Position numbers and translations under genes: made by a program. Below are positions 33,186 through 42,418 of a DNA stretch of 64,000 nucleotides, in pieces. Numbering within the stretch: position 1 is the stretch's first letter; every line of letters starts with the position of its first letter. Source of the stretch: Arsenophonus sp052171275 (lineage in GTDB: Bacteria > Pseudomonadota > Gammaproteobacteria > Enterobacterales > Enterobacteriaceae). The notes below the pieces were generated by a model. It was not told the DNA's origin, made no database searches, and was given only the letters and a program-made list of their open reading frames with translations. The stretch spans positions 1,612,001-1,676,000 of the forward strand of contig CM125795.1 of assembly GCA_052171275.1 (NCBI GenBank), given 5' to 3'.

Positions 33186-33743
33186 GTGATTAATGAAATC
33201 AAAAAAAATACTCAAGAACGTATGGAAAAAGTAGTTAAAGCATTGAAAAATCAACTTATTAAAATTAATACAGGACGTGCATCACCAAGTTTATTAGATA
33301 ATATAATAGTTGAACGTTATGGTATTAAAACACCATTGCGTCAATTAGTAAATATTACTGTTGAGAATTCACGTACACTCACAATTACTGTATTTGATCG
33401 CACTTTATTACCAGCTATAGAAAAATCTATTAGAGCATCAAATTTAGGTCTGAATCCATTTTCAACAGGATCTATAGTACGCGTACCTTTACCACCTTTG
33501 ACTGAAGAGAGACGCAATGATTTAATTAAAGTTATTCGTAACGATGGTGAACAAAGTCGTATATCTATTCGTAATATAAGACGTGATGCGAATGATAAAA
33601 TTAGATCATTATTAAAAAATAAAAAAATTAATGAGGACAATGAGCATTTTATACAAGATAAAATCCAGAACTTAACTGATATTTTTATTAAAAAAGTTGA
33701 TGAAATTATTGAACAAAAAGAAAAGGAAATAATAGAATTTTAA
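33186..33743 (+). CDS. frr: Ribosome recycling factor
   Basis: RRF splits post-termination ribosomes together with EF-G. 185 residues, identical in length to E. coli, with the long helical hairpin domain I (KVVKALKNQLIKINTGRASPSLLD at the N-terminus; RRDANDKIRSLLKNKKI near residue 130) and beta domain II between them. The start is GTG, as in E. coli, and gives MINEIKKN against MISDIRKD. AAGGA-like sequence (AAGGAT at 33176-33181) precedes it. The spacer to pyrH is 120 bases. Confidence 0.97.
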   Translation: MINEIKKNTQERMEKVVKALKNQLIKINTGRASPSLLDNIIVERYGIKTPLRQLVNITVENSRTLTITVFDRTLLPAIEKSIRASNLGLNPFSTGSIVRVPLPPLTEERRNDLIKVIRNDGEQSRISIRNIRRDANDKIRSLLKNKKINEDNEHFIQDKIQNLTDIFIKKVDEIIEQKEKEIIEF

Positions 33744-33831
33744 CTCTAAATTTGTTATTTTATTTCATGTTATTCTATATCGCTAAGTTATATATAATCA
33801 TTTAATTAAACAATAAAACATATATATCAAA

Positions 33832-35034
33832 ATGATACGTTTGACAATTCTAGGATCAACAGGTTCAATTGGTAAAACAACATTATCAGTAGTCAAAGAA
33901 AATCCTACAAAATTTAAAATTATAGCATTAATTGCAAATAAAAATATAACTGCTATGGCTCAACAATGTTTAGAATTTAAGCCAAAATATGCCGCTATGT
34001 CAGATGAAAAATCAGCAAATAATTTAAAGTATATACTGAGTAAAGAAGGAAGTAAAACTGAAATTTTATCAGGTCAAAATGGAATTTGTGAATTAGCTTC
34101 ACTTGATAATGTTGATCAAGTAATGTCAGCTATTAGCGGAATTTCTGGTTTAATACCAACATTAATTGCAATTCGTCAAGGTAAACGTATTTTGTTAGCA
34201 AATAAAGAATCACTAATTATTAGTGGAAAATTTTTTTTTAATGAAATTAAAAAATATGGCGCACAAGTTCTTCCTATTGATAGTGAACTTAATGCAATAT
34301 TTCAAAGTTTACCTATTGAAATTCAGTCTAATTTAGGTTTTGCTAATCTTGAACAACACGGAATAAAATGCATACTATTAACAGGATCAGGCGGTCCTTT
34401 TCTCGATATTCCACTTTCGTCTCTTAAAAATATGACACCTCATGAGGCTTGCAATCATCCTAATTGGTCTATGGGGCGTAAAGTTTCTGTTGATTCAGCA
34501 ACTATGATTAATAAAGGTTTTGAATATGCTGAAGTACGATATTTTTTTAATGCATCATCTAAACAAATTAAAATAATAATTCATCCACAATCTATTATTC
34601 ATTCAATGGTGCACTATCAAGATGGAAGTATTATTGCTCAATTAGCTATTCCTGACATGAGAATACCAATTTCTTATAGTATAGCTTATCCAAATAGAAT
34701 TTCTTCAGGAGCGACTACACTTGATTTTAAAGAATTATCTTCATTAACTTTTATTGATCCGGATTATCAACGTTATCCATGCTTAAAATTAGCAATCGAT
34801 GCTTGTCATCAAGGACAAGCATCGATTGCAACTTTAAATGCTGCTAATGAGGTCTCAGTTGAAGCATTTTTATCTGGACAACTTCGATTTACTGATATCG
34901 CAAAAGTTAATATGAATATAGTAGAAAGATTAAGTTTATCTGAACCAGATGACATTGATACAATTTTAGAAATTGATTGTGAAGCACGTCGAATAACAAA
35001 TAATTATATTAAAACATTATCAATATCATATTAA
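33832..35034 (+). CDS. dxr: 1-deoxy-D-xylulose 5-phosphate reductoisomerase
   Basis: Dxr makes methylerythritol 4-phosphate, the committed step of the MEP isoprenoid pathway, with NADPH and a divalent metal. 400 residues (E. coli 398). Visible: nucleotide fold LGSTGSIGKTTL at residue 7, LLANKESLI near 123, metal ligands in IDSELNA and NKGFEYAEVR, substrate loop HPNWSMGRKVSVDSATM, and IHPQSIIHSMV. Anomaly: the strongly conserved DSEHN reads DSELN, so the active-site histidine (H153 in E. coli numbering) is leucine, while H209 and H257 are kept. A T9 run at 34231-34239 is in frame. It feeds uppS (two genes ahead) and ubiquinone. Confidence 0.97.
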   Translation: MIRLTILGSTGSIGKTTLSVVKENPTKFKIIALIANKNITAMAQQCLEFKPKYAAMSDEKSANNLKYILSKEGSKTEILSGQNGICELASLDNVDQVMSAISGISGLIPTLIAIRQGKRILLANKESLIISGKFFFNEIKKYGAQVLPIDSELNAIFQSLPIEIQSNLGFANLEQHGIKCILLTGSGGPFLDIPLSSLKNMTPHEACNHPNWSMGRKVSVDSATMINKGFEYAEVRYFFNASSKQIKIIIHPQSIIHSMVHYQDGSIIAQLAIPDMRIPISYSIAYPNRISSGATTLDFKELSSLTFIDPDYQRYPCLKLAIDACHQGQASIATLNAANEVSVEAFLSGQLRFTDIAKVNMNIVERLSLSEPDDIDTILEIDCEARRITNNYIKTLSISY

Positions 35035-35066
35035 ATTAAATAATTTTAGATGCTTAAATTTTCTCT

Positions 35067-35088
35067 ATTAATCTTTAGATTAATTTTT
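35067..35088 (+). terminator. Intrinsic terminator candidate after dxr
   Basis: ATTAATC (35067-35073) and GATTAAT (35078-35084) form a compact hairpin with loop TTTA, followed at once by a T run (35084-35088). It is 32 bases after the dxr stop. Weak stem but good layout. uppS then begins 180 bases later. Confidence 0.5.
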
Positions 35089-35266
35089 ATAAAATTAAAA
35101 TCATCCAAAAAATAAAATAGTATTAAAATAAATAACCAACAATTAGCTTAGTTAATTAGCTAAGATATGAAAATTATTTTCTTTATTTTAAACAATCCTA
35201 ATTTATTATATAAATAATTAAACTCAAAGTAGTTAGATTAACTTATAGTAAAGTAAATCTTTTGGC

Positions 35267-36025
35267 ATGAAAATTATGTATGATAATGACATCTCACAGC
35301 ATAAAGTTCCAAAACATGTTGCCATTATCATGGATGGTAATGGACGCTGGGCCAAACAACGCGGAAAATTAAGAATTAATGGACATAGAGCAGGAACAGA
35401 AGCTTTAAAAAAAGCAGTTAAATTTGCTGTTGAAAATGAGATTCAATCTCTAACACTTTATGCCTTTAGTAGTGAAAATTGGAATCGACCAAAAACTGAA
35501 ATTAGTGCTCTTACAGAACTATTTACTTGGTTTTTAGATCATGAAATTAAAAACTTAAATATATATAATATTCAATTAACTATTATTGGTGATATTAATA
35601 GATTTAAGCTTAAATTACAAAATCGTATTAAACACGCTATTGATTTGACATTGAATAATACTGGACTCCAACTTAATATTGCAGCTAATTATGGTGGTCG
35701 TTGGGATATAACCAATGCAATAAGACTTATCGCTAAAAAAATTAAACTTGGCTCTTTATCACCAGAAAGTATTAATGAAAGTAGTGTAAATGAGTTTATT
35801 AGTTTACATGATCAACCAACCGTTGATTTAGTCATTAGAACTGGAAGAGAATATCGTGTCAGTAATTTTCTTTTATGGCAAATCGCTTATTCTGAATTTT
35901 ATTTTACAGATATACTATGGCCGGATTTTGACGAAGAAGAATTTAAGAACGCAATTTTAGCTTTTAATAGGCGTGAACGACGTTTTGGTAATACTGCGCC
36001 TGATAATACCAATGAAAATAGGTGA
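35267..36025 (+). CDS. uppS: Undecaprenyl diphosphate synthase (cis-prenyltransferase)
   Basis: UppS extends farnesyl diphosphate with eight isopentenyl units to the C55 carrier used for peptidoglycan and LPS. 252 residues. Conserved regions: HVAIIMDGNGRWAK (catalytic D and phosphate site), GHRAG, TLYAFSSENWNRP, NIAANYGGRWDI, and LWQIAYSEFYFTD. Anomaly: the IPP-binding signature RTGGE.R.SNFLLWQ reads RTGREYRVSNFLLWQ, with arginine replacing the second glycine and tyrosine replacing the usual histidine. ATG at 35267; an earlier Met-poor extension differs from E. coli, so the first few residues are uncertain. Its stop overlaps the upstream GTG candidate of cdsA (36022-36025). Confidence 0.96.
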   Translation: MKIMYDNDISQHKVPKHVAIIMDGNGRWAKQRGKLRINGHRAGTEALKKAVKFAVENEIQSLTLYAFSSENWNRPKTEISALTELFTWFLDHEIKNLNIYNIQLTIIGDINRFKLKLQNRIKHAIDLTLNNTGLQLNIAANYGGRWDITNAIRLIAKKIKLGSLSPESINESSVNEFISLHDQPTVDLVIRTGREYRVSNFLLWQIAYSEFYFTDILWPDFDEEEFKNAILAFNRRERRFGNTAPDNTNENR

Positions 36026-36030
36026 TTCTT

Positions 36031-36885
36031 TTGCTAAATTCAAATTCTCGTATTATTACATCTATCATACTTATTCCATTAGTTATTTATGCACTTTTTT
36101 TCTTACCACCTAATCTATTTGGTTATGTTATAATTATTATTTGTTCTATAGCTGCTTGGGAATGGGGGCAATTTATTGGTTGGAAAAAACAGATTAAGCG
36201 AATTATATCTGCTATTTTATTTGCTATTAATTTATTTGGATTACAATTATCATTTCATGATCTAACTAAATTAACAGCAGAGCCTTTGATTATTTATATT
36301 TTATCAGTTGGATTACTCTGGTGGTTAGTTGCAATAATATTAGTTATTACCTTTCCAAGTTCTGCTAGATTTTGGTCACAATCAGTAATATTAAAGATAT
36401 TATTCGGTATTTTAACTATTGTACCATTTTATTGTGGAATGTTGGTATTAAAAAGTCTTAATTATAATATCGATAATTTTATCAGCGCTTGGTTAATGCT
36501 TTATGTAATATTGTTAGTTTGGAGTGCAGATATTGGCGCTTATTTTTTTGGCCATTTATTCGGTAAACACAAATTAGCAAAAAAAATTTCACCAAGTAAA
36601 ACATTCGAAGGTATGTTCGGTGGTATGTTAACAGCAAGTATTATTGCCTGGCTGTTTAGCTTATCTGTTCCAACTTTGCTAATATCCAAAAATTTATTAT
36701 TTTCTTCTATCGCTGTTGTTATTGTATCAGTTTTTGGTGATTTAACTGAAAGTATGTTTAAACGTCAGTCTGGAATCAAAGATAGTAGTCGTTTAATTCC
36801 AGGACACGGTGGTGTATTAGATAGAATCGATAGTTTGACAGCAGCAGTGCCTGTTTTTACAGGATTAATATTATTACTTTTTTAA
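36031..36885 (+). CDS. cdsA: Phosphatidate cytidylyltransferase (CDP-diglyceride synthase)
   Basis: CdsA makes CDP-diacylglycerol from phosphatidate and CTP in the inner membrane, the branch point for all phospholipids and substrate of PgsA in this window. Eight or so hydrophobic segments. The C-terminal CDS signature is complete: SPSKTFEG..GG near residue 190 and FGDLTESMFKR..GIKD...IPGHGGVLDRIDS at the end. Start choice: TTG at 36031 gives MLNSNSRIITSIILIP, matching E. coli MLKYRLISAFVLIP; the open frame begins at GTG 36022, which overlaps the uppS stop by four bases and would add three residues. Either is possible. rseP follows 15 bases later. Confidence 0.95.
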   Translation: MLNSNSRIITSIILIPLVIYALFFLPPNLFGYVIIIICSIAAWEWGQFIGWKKQIKRIISAILFAINLFGLQLSFHDLTKLTAEPLIIYILSVGLLWWLVAIILVITFPSSARFWSQSVILKILFGILTIVPFYCGMLVLKSLNYNIDNFISAWLMLYVILLVWSADIGAYFFGHLFGKHKLAKKISPSKTFEGMFGGMLTASIIAWLFSLSVPTLLISKNLLFSSIAVVIVSVFGDLTESMFKRQSGIKDSSRLIPGHGGVLDRIDSLTAAVPVFTGLILLLF

Positions 36886-36900
36886 TTTTTAAGGTAAAAT

Positions 36901-38253
36901 ATGGAATTTCTTTGGAGTTTATTTGCATTTATTATTGCATTAAGTCTGTTAATTATTGCACATGAATTTGGTCATTTCTTGATCGCTAGACGCTGTGGTA
37001 TTTTTGTTGAATATTTTTCTATTGGCTTCGGAAAAATTTTATGGCAAAAAGTAGATCGTCATGGTACTAAATTTGTTATTTCTATAATCCCATTAGGTGG
37101 CTATGTAAAAATGCTAGATGAACGTATTTCTATTATAGCACAAAATCGTCATAATTTTGCTTTTAATAATAAAACAATATATCAACGGTCTATAGTAGTT
37201 ATTGCTGGACCGATGGCTAATTTTTTATTAGCAATATTTGCTTATTGGTTAGTTTTTATTATCGGTATACCTTCTGTAAGGCCTGTTATTGAAAGCATAG
37301 AATCAAACTCTATTGCTGAGAAAGCAAATATTTTACCAGGTATGGAAATAAAATCAATAGATGGTATCGATACCCCTGACTGGAACTCTGTTAGGTTTAT
37401 ATTAATTAGTAAAATTGGTGATAAAAAACTATGTATTAAAGTTTTGCCTATTGAAAATTTAAAACCAATAAAAAAAGTAATTGATTTGGAAAAATGGCAT
37501 TTTAATCCGGAAACTCAAGATCCTATTTTATCTCTAGGGATCTTACCAGTTGGCATTAGACAAGATGTAATTGTACAAAACATTCAATCTAACTCATCAG
37601 CATCATTATCGGGTTTACATATAGGAGATAAAATTATAAAAGTAGATAACAAAACAATAGATATTTGGAATCCATTTATTTCTTTTATTCGGCAAAGTCC
37701 TAAAATTCCATTATTATTAACTATAGAAAGAGAAGGTATACAGAAGAAATTAACATTAACACCTGAAGCAAAAGAAATCTCTAAAGGACAAATAGTTGGT
37801 TTTGCTGGACTTGAATTATCAATAATTCCAATTTCAGATAAATATCTGATCACACATCAATATAATCCGTTTTATGCATTTTACCAAGCAACAAATAAAA
37901 CGTGGCAGTTAATAAAACTAACAATAAGCATGATAGTTAAATTATTTACTGGCGATATAAAACTAAATAATCTTAGTGGACCTATTTCAATTGCAAAAGG
38001 AGCAGGAATTTCTGCCGAATCTGGGTTAGTATATTATCTAATGTTTATTGCATTGATTAGTGTCAATTTAGGGGTTATTAACCTATTTCCTTTACCTATA
38101 TTAGATGGTGGACATTTACTTTTCTTTTTAATTGAAAAAATTAAAGGAGAACCAGTGTCTGAGAGCGTACAAGACTTTAGCTATCGTATTGGCGCTATTA
38201 TATTAATATTATTAATGGGACTTGCATTTTTCAACGATTTTTCTCGTCTTTAA
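36901..38253 (+). CDS. rseP: Site-2 intramembrane zinc metalloprotease RseP
   Basis: RseP cleaves RseA inside the membrane in the sigma-E envelope stress pathway and removes leftover signal peptides. 450 residues, as in E. coli. HEFGH zinc motif in the first transmembrane helix (residues 21-25), two periplasmic PDZ domains (about 115-310), and the third zinc ligand in NLFPLPILDGGHLL near residue 395. The C-terminus MGLAFFNDFSRL is nearly identical to E. coli. AAGG lies at 36891-36894 before ATG. Whether rseA, degS and rpoE survive cannot be seen here; signal-peptide clearance may be the role that keeps it. Confidence 0.97.
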   Translation: MEFLWSLFAFIIALSLLIIAHEFGHFLIARRCGIFVEYFSIGFGKILWQKVDRHGTKFVISIIPLGGYVKMLDERISIIAQNRHNFAFNNKTIYQRSIVVIAGPMANFLLAIFAYWLVFIIGIPSVRPVIESIESNSIAEKANILPGMEIKSIDGIDTPDWNSVRFILISKIGDKKLCIKVLPIENLKPIKKVIDLEKWHFNPETQDPILSLGILPVGIRQDVIVQNIQSNSSASLSGLHIGDKIIKVDNKTIDIWNPFISFIRQSPKIPLLLTIEREGIQKKLTLTPEAKEISKGQIVGFAGLELSIIPISDKYLITHQYNPFYAFYQATNKTWQLIKLTISMIVKLFTGDIKLNNLSGPISIAKGAGISAESGLVYYLMFIALISVNLGVINLFPLPILDGGHLLFFLIEKIKGEPVSESVQDFSYRIGAIILILLMGLAFFNDFSRL

Positions 38254-38288
38254 GAGAAGATTAATTATGGAATATACTAATAATAACT

Positions 38289-40691
38289 ATGGTGATTAAA
38301 AAATTACTGGTAGCGTCGATTCTATTTAGCAGCGCTACCGTATACAGTTCAAATGAGTTTATAATAGAAGATATTCATCTTGAAGGTCTTCAATATATCA
38401 CTGTTAATACAATACTATTAAAAATGTCAATTCAAATAGGAGATAAGATTAATAATAACGATATAGATCGTATTATTCGAGTTTTATTTTCAACAGGTAA
38501 TTTTGAAGATGTTAAAATTTTACGTGATAAAAACACTTTGATAGTTCAAGTAAAAGAGCGACCAATTATTGCAAATATTAAATTTCTTGGTAATAAGTCA
38601 ATTAAAGATGATTTATTGAAACAAAATCTTGATGCTTCAAATATTCGAATTGGTGAACTCCTTGATCGTAAAAAACTATCACATATCGAAAAAGGAATTC
38701 AAGATTTTTATTATAGTATTGGTAAGTATAATGCGACAATTAAAACTATAATCACGACGTTACCACATAATAGAATTGACTTAAAATTAATATTTTATGA
38801 AGGAATTTCAGCTAAAATACAACAAATTAATATTATAGGTAATAAACAGTTTAGAACAGATGAATTAATAAATCATTTTCAATTAAGTGATTATACACCT
38901 TGGTGGAATTTTAATGCTAATCAAAAATATGAAAAACAAAAACTAACAAATGATTTAGAAATGCTACGTACTTTTTATTTTGATCGTGGGTATGCTAAAT
39001 TTAATATAGATTCAACAAATATAAGTCTAACTCCTGATAAAAAAAATATTTTTATTACTATCAATGTGACAGAAGGTAATAAATATATCATATCAGATAT
39101 TCAAGTGAATGGAGAAACTGCTGGCCATTATAATGAAATTAATCAATTGATCACCATTAAACTCCATTCTCTTTATAATGGTAGTGAAATAAATAATATA
39201 GAGAGAAAAATTAAAGATCTATTTGCTTATTATGGTTATGCTTATCCTAGTGTTATTACTCATATTAAAATTAATGATGAAAAGAAAACTATTAAACTAT
39301 ATGTGAATATAGATGCTGGAAAACGATTCTATGTTCGTAAAATCCATTTTGTCGGCAATGAAATAACAAAAGATTCTGTTTTACGTCGTGAAATGCGTCA
39401 AATGGAAGGTGCCTGGTTAAGTAATAATTTAATTAATTTTGGTAAAGATAGATTAAATCGTGTTGGTTTTTTTGAAACTGTTGATGTTGAAATGCATCGT
39501 GTACCAAATATACCTGATCAAATTGATGTTGTTTATAGAGTTAAAGAACATAATACTGGTTCAATGAACTTTGGTATTGGTTTCGGTACTGAAAGTGGTA
39601 TAACTTTTCAAGTAGGAATTCAACAAGAAAATTGGTTAGGTACTGGTAATTCAGTTGGTATTAGTGCGAGTAAAAATAATTATTCGACTTATACAGAATT
39701 ATCATTAACTGACCCTTACTTTACAATCAATGGTATTAGTTTAGGTGGTAGATTATTTTATAATGATTTTAATGCTAAAGATGCTGATCTTTCGCGTTAT
39801 AATAACAAAGCTTACGGTGTTGATAACACTTTAAGTTTTCCTTTTAATGAAAATAATACATTTCGTATTGGTACAAGTTTTATTCACAATTCATTATCTG
39901 ATATGAAACCTCAAGTTGGAATGTGGCGTTATTTACAGAGTATGAATAAAAATATTAATTTTTATGATAAAGTTAATTATCATGCAAATGATCTCAGTCT
40001 TAATTTTGGTTGGACTTATAATAATTTAAATCATGGTTTTTTACCAACAAAAGGAAATAAGACTTCAATAAATAGTAAAATAACTGTTCCAGGTTCAAAT
40101 AACCAATACTATAAAATTCTCTTTAATTCATCACAGTATTATCCTATTGATTATAATAATCAATGGATATTCTTAGCTAGAACACAACTAGCTTATAGCA
40201 ATGGATTTAGCAGTAAAGAATTACCGTTTTATGAAAACTTTTATGCTGGCGGAGTCGGTACAGTACGTGGTTTAGGTTACAATAATATTGGACCTAAAGC
40301 TATTTATCTTGAAGAAGAAAATGGTGTAATACGCCCAAAATCATCTAGTCCATCAATGGATGCCATTGGTGGAAATGCAATGATAACAGCATCATTAGAA
40401 TTAATTACACCGACTCCATTTGCAGATAAAAGACATGATAATTCTATAAGAACTTCTTTCTTTATTGATATGGGTACAGTTTGGGATTCTAATTGGCATA
40501 ATACCCCAATAAATTGGAAAGAAGGAATGCCTGACTATGGTCAGGCATTAAATATTAGGGTTTCGACAGGGGTTTCATTGCAGTGGATGTCACCTCTTGG
40601 TCCACTAGTTTTTTCTTATGCTAAGCCAATAAAAGATTTTAAAGGTGATAAAACTGAAGAGTTTCAGTTTAACATAGGTAGAAGGTGGTAA
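38289..40691 (+). CDS. bamA: Outer membrane protein assembly factor BamA
   Basis: BamA is the essential Omp85 insertase of the outer membrane. 800 residues (E. coli 810). Signal peptide MVIKKLLVASILFSSATVYSS, five POTRA domains (about residues 22-420) and a 16-strand barrel ending in aromatic W. Conservation is strong in POTRA5 (RREMRQMEGAWL) and the barrel (NFGIGFGTESGI, FYENFYAGG). The loop 6 motif VRGF reads VRGL here (GTVRGLGYN). Extracellular loop 6 is shorter than in E. coli, accounting for the length difference. It follows rseP by 35 bases and precedes its partner chaperone skp. Presence implies outer membrane beta-barrel proteins remain. Confidence 0.98.
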   Translation: MVIKKLLVASILFSSATVYSSNEFIIEDIHLEGLQYITVNTILLKMSIQIGDKINNNDIDRIIRVLFSTGNFEDVKILRDKNTLIVQVKERPIIANIKFLGNKSIKDDLLKQNLDASNIRIGELLDRKKLSHIEKGIQDFYYSIGKYNATIKTIITTLPHNRIDLKLIFYEGISAKIQQINIIGNKQFRTDELINHFQLSDYTPWWNFNANQKYEKQKLTNDLEMLRTFYFDRGYAKFNIDSTNISLTPDKKNIFITINVTEGNKYIISDIQVNGETAGHYNEINQLITIKLHSLYNGSEINNIERKIKDLFAYYGYAYPSVITHIKINDEKKTIKLYVNIDAGKRFYVRKIHFVGNEITKDSVLRREMRQMEGAWLSNNLINFGKDRLNRVGFFETVDVEMHRVPNIPDQIDVVYRVKEHNTGSMNFGIGFGTESGITFQVGIQQENWLGTGNSVGISASKNNYSTYTELSLTDPYFTINGISLGGRLFYNDFNAKDADLSRYNNKAYGVDNTLSFPFNENNTFRIGTSFIHNSLSDMKPQVGMWRYLQSMNKNINFYDKVNYHANDLSLNFGWTYNNLNHGFLPTKGNKTSINSKITVPGSNNQYYKILFNSSQYYPIDYNNQWIFLARTQLAYSNGFSSKELPFYENFYAGGVGTVRGLGYNNIGPKAIYLEEENGVIRPKSSSPSMDAIGGNAMITASLELITPTPFADKRHDNSIRTSFFIDMGTVWDSNWHNTPINWKEGMPDYGQALNIRVSTGVSLQWMSPLGPLVFSYAKPIKDFKGDKTEEFQFNIGRRW

Positions 40692-40768
40692 ACATGTTAA
40701 TTTAATTCATCAATTTTTAGATAGTAAAGTAATGGGATGTTGATTATAACGATAATGGAAGATTTAGT

Positions 40769-41272
40769 ATGAAAAAATTTTTTTTTACAATAGGTTTATA
40801 TTCAATTTTACATTTACCAACTAATATTTATGCAGAGAAAGTTGCTATTATTAATGTCAGTGATGTTTTTCATAACATAGTTACCAATAAAGCGATATTC
40901 AAACAACTTGAAAAGGAGTTCAAAGAACGGGCAGATGAATTGCAAAATATGGAAAAAGATTTACAAATACAATCTGAAAAATTACAAAAAAATGTTTTTA
41001 ATAAACCTATACAGCCTAACGAAAAAGATCTTCAAGTGTTTAAATCTAAAAGAGCATATTTTCTTAAAAAAGCACAGGAATTTGAACAAGATAATCAATA
41101 CCGTCAACAAGAAGAACGTAATAAAATACTTAAAACTATAAAAATAGTAACAAAATCTATTGCAGAAAAAGAATGTTACGACCTTGTTATTGATATGAAT
41201 TCGATATTTTATGTAAAAGATGAATCGAAGCTAAAAAACATTACTGATTTTGTTATTAAAAAGGTTAAATAA
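40769..41272 (+). CDS. skp: Periplasmic chaperone Skp (OmpH)
   Basis: Skp is a trimeric jellyfish-shaped chaperone that carries unfolded outer membrane proteins across the periplasm to BamA. 167 residues (E. coli 161). Signal peptide with a Phe-rich core (MKKFFFTIGLYSILHL, cleavage after IYAE region), core beta strand KVAIINVSDVF, then long charged helices (residues 45-140) and the closing strand DLVIDMNSIFY. Sequence drift is higher than in its neighbours. The T9 run at 40788-40796 is in frame. It lies between bamA and lpxD as in E. coli, three bases before lpxD. Confidence 0.95.
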   Translation: MKKFFFTIGLYSILHLPTNIYAEKVAIINVSDVFHNIVTNKAIFKQLEKEFKERADELQNMEKDLQIQSEKLQKNVFNKPIQPNEKDLQVFKSKRAYFLKKAQEFEQDNQYRQQEERNKILKTIKIVTKSIAEKECYDLVIDMNSIFYVKDESKLKNITDFVIKKVK

Positions 41273-41275
41273 TAG

Positions 41276-42304
41276 ATGTTTTCTATTCGATTAACTAATT
41301 TAGCTAATGAATTAAACGCAGAATTATATGGTGATGGTAATATTATTATCACTAGTATTGCACCTATACATTTAGCAAAAAAAGGTCATATAACTTTTCT
41401 ATCTGATAGCCGTTACTTGATAAAATTAGAAAAATGTAAAGCTTCTGCTATCGTATTAGCACAAAAAAATTTACTCAATAGTAAAATACCAGCATTAGTA
41501 GTCAAAGATCCTTATCTTGCATATGCTAAATTAGCTCAAATTTTGAATACTACACCTAAACCTGCAGAAAATATCCATCCTTCTGCTGTTATTGGGAAAG
41601 CAGTTCAATTTGATAAAAGTGTTTCTATTGGCGCAAATACCGTTATTGAAACAAATGTAACATTAGGCAATCAAGTTATTATAGGTGCTGGTTGTTTTAT
41701 TGGTAAAAATGTCAACATCGGTAGATGTACTTATATATGGTCAAATGTTTCTATTTATCATAATGTTGAGATAGGAGAAAGATGTTTAATCCAATCTGGA
41801 GCAGTCATTGGTTCGGATGGATTTGGTTATGCAAATGAAAATGGACAATGGATAAAAATACCTCAATTAGGTACAGTTATTATTGGTAATAATGTCGAAA
41901 TTGGCGCTTGTACAACAATTGATCGTGGAGCGCTAGAGAATACAATTATTGGTAATGGTGTCATTATTGATAATCAATGTCAAATTGCTCACAATGTTAT
42001 TATAGGTGATCACACAGCTATCGCTAGCGGCGTTATTATAGCTGGTAGCCTAAGGATGGGTAGATATTGCATGATTGGTGGTGCAACTGTAATTAATGGG
42101 CATATAGAAATTTGTGATAAAGTTACTATAACAGGAATGAGTATGGTAATGCGTTCAATTAATGATCCAGGAATATACTCTTCTGGAATTCCACTACAAC
42201 CTAATAATATTTGGCGAAAAACAGCAACTTTAGTTATGAATATCAATAAAATAGCTAAACGACTGAAGGTATTAGAAAATAAAATATTTAGTAAAAATAA
42301 CTAA
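41276..42304 (+). CDS. lpxD: UDP-3-O-(3-hydroxymyristoyl)glucosamine N-acyltransferase
   Basis: LpxD adds the second hydroxyacyl chain (amide-linked) in lipid A synthesis. 342 residues (E. coli 341). An N-terminal uridine-binding domain (residues 1-100), the left-handed beta-helix of hexapeptide repeats (about 105-300) and a C-terminal helix. The catalytic histidine lies in QCQIAHNVIIGDH near residue 240, followed by AGSLRMGRYCMIGGATVINGH, near-identical to E. coli. It starts three bases after the skp stop, so translation is probably coupled. Works with lpxA and lpxB below. Confidence 0.97.
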   Translation: MFSIRLTNLANELNAELYGDGNIIITSIAPIHLAKKGHITFLSDSRYLIKLEKCKASAIVLAQKNLLNSKIPALVVKDPYLAYAKLAQILNTTPKPAENIHPSAVIGKAVQFDKSVSIGANTVIETNVTLGNQVIIGAGCFIGKNVNIGRCTYIWSNVSIYHNVEIGERCLIQSGAVIGSDGFGYANENGQWIKIPQLGTVIIGNNVEIGACTTIDRGALENTIIGNGVIIDNQCQIAHNVIIGDHTAIASGVIIAGSLRMGRYCMIGGATVINGHIEICDKVTITGMSMVMRSINDPGIYSSGIPLQPNNIWRKTATLVMNINKIAKRLKVLENKIFSKNN

Positions 42305-42418
42305 ATATAAATTATATAGATTTATTAATTTCAATCTATTTAATAACCTTATTTATGGTTAAAACAATTCGTATTATTCATATATAAATTTTAAATTTAA
42401 ATAAAAAGAGTCTTTTCT

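Noticed and set aside
33341..33640. 99-codon minus-strand frame inside frr, and similar antisense frames in tsf, rseP and lpxD
   Set aside because: They lie antisense to strongly conserved genes in the mirrored codon phase and have no own signals.
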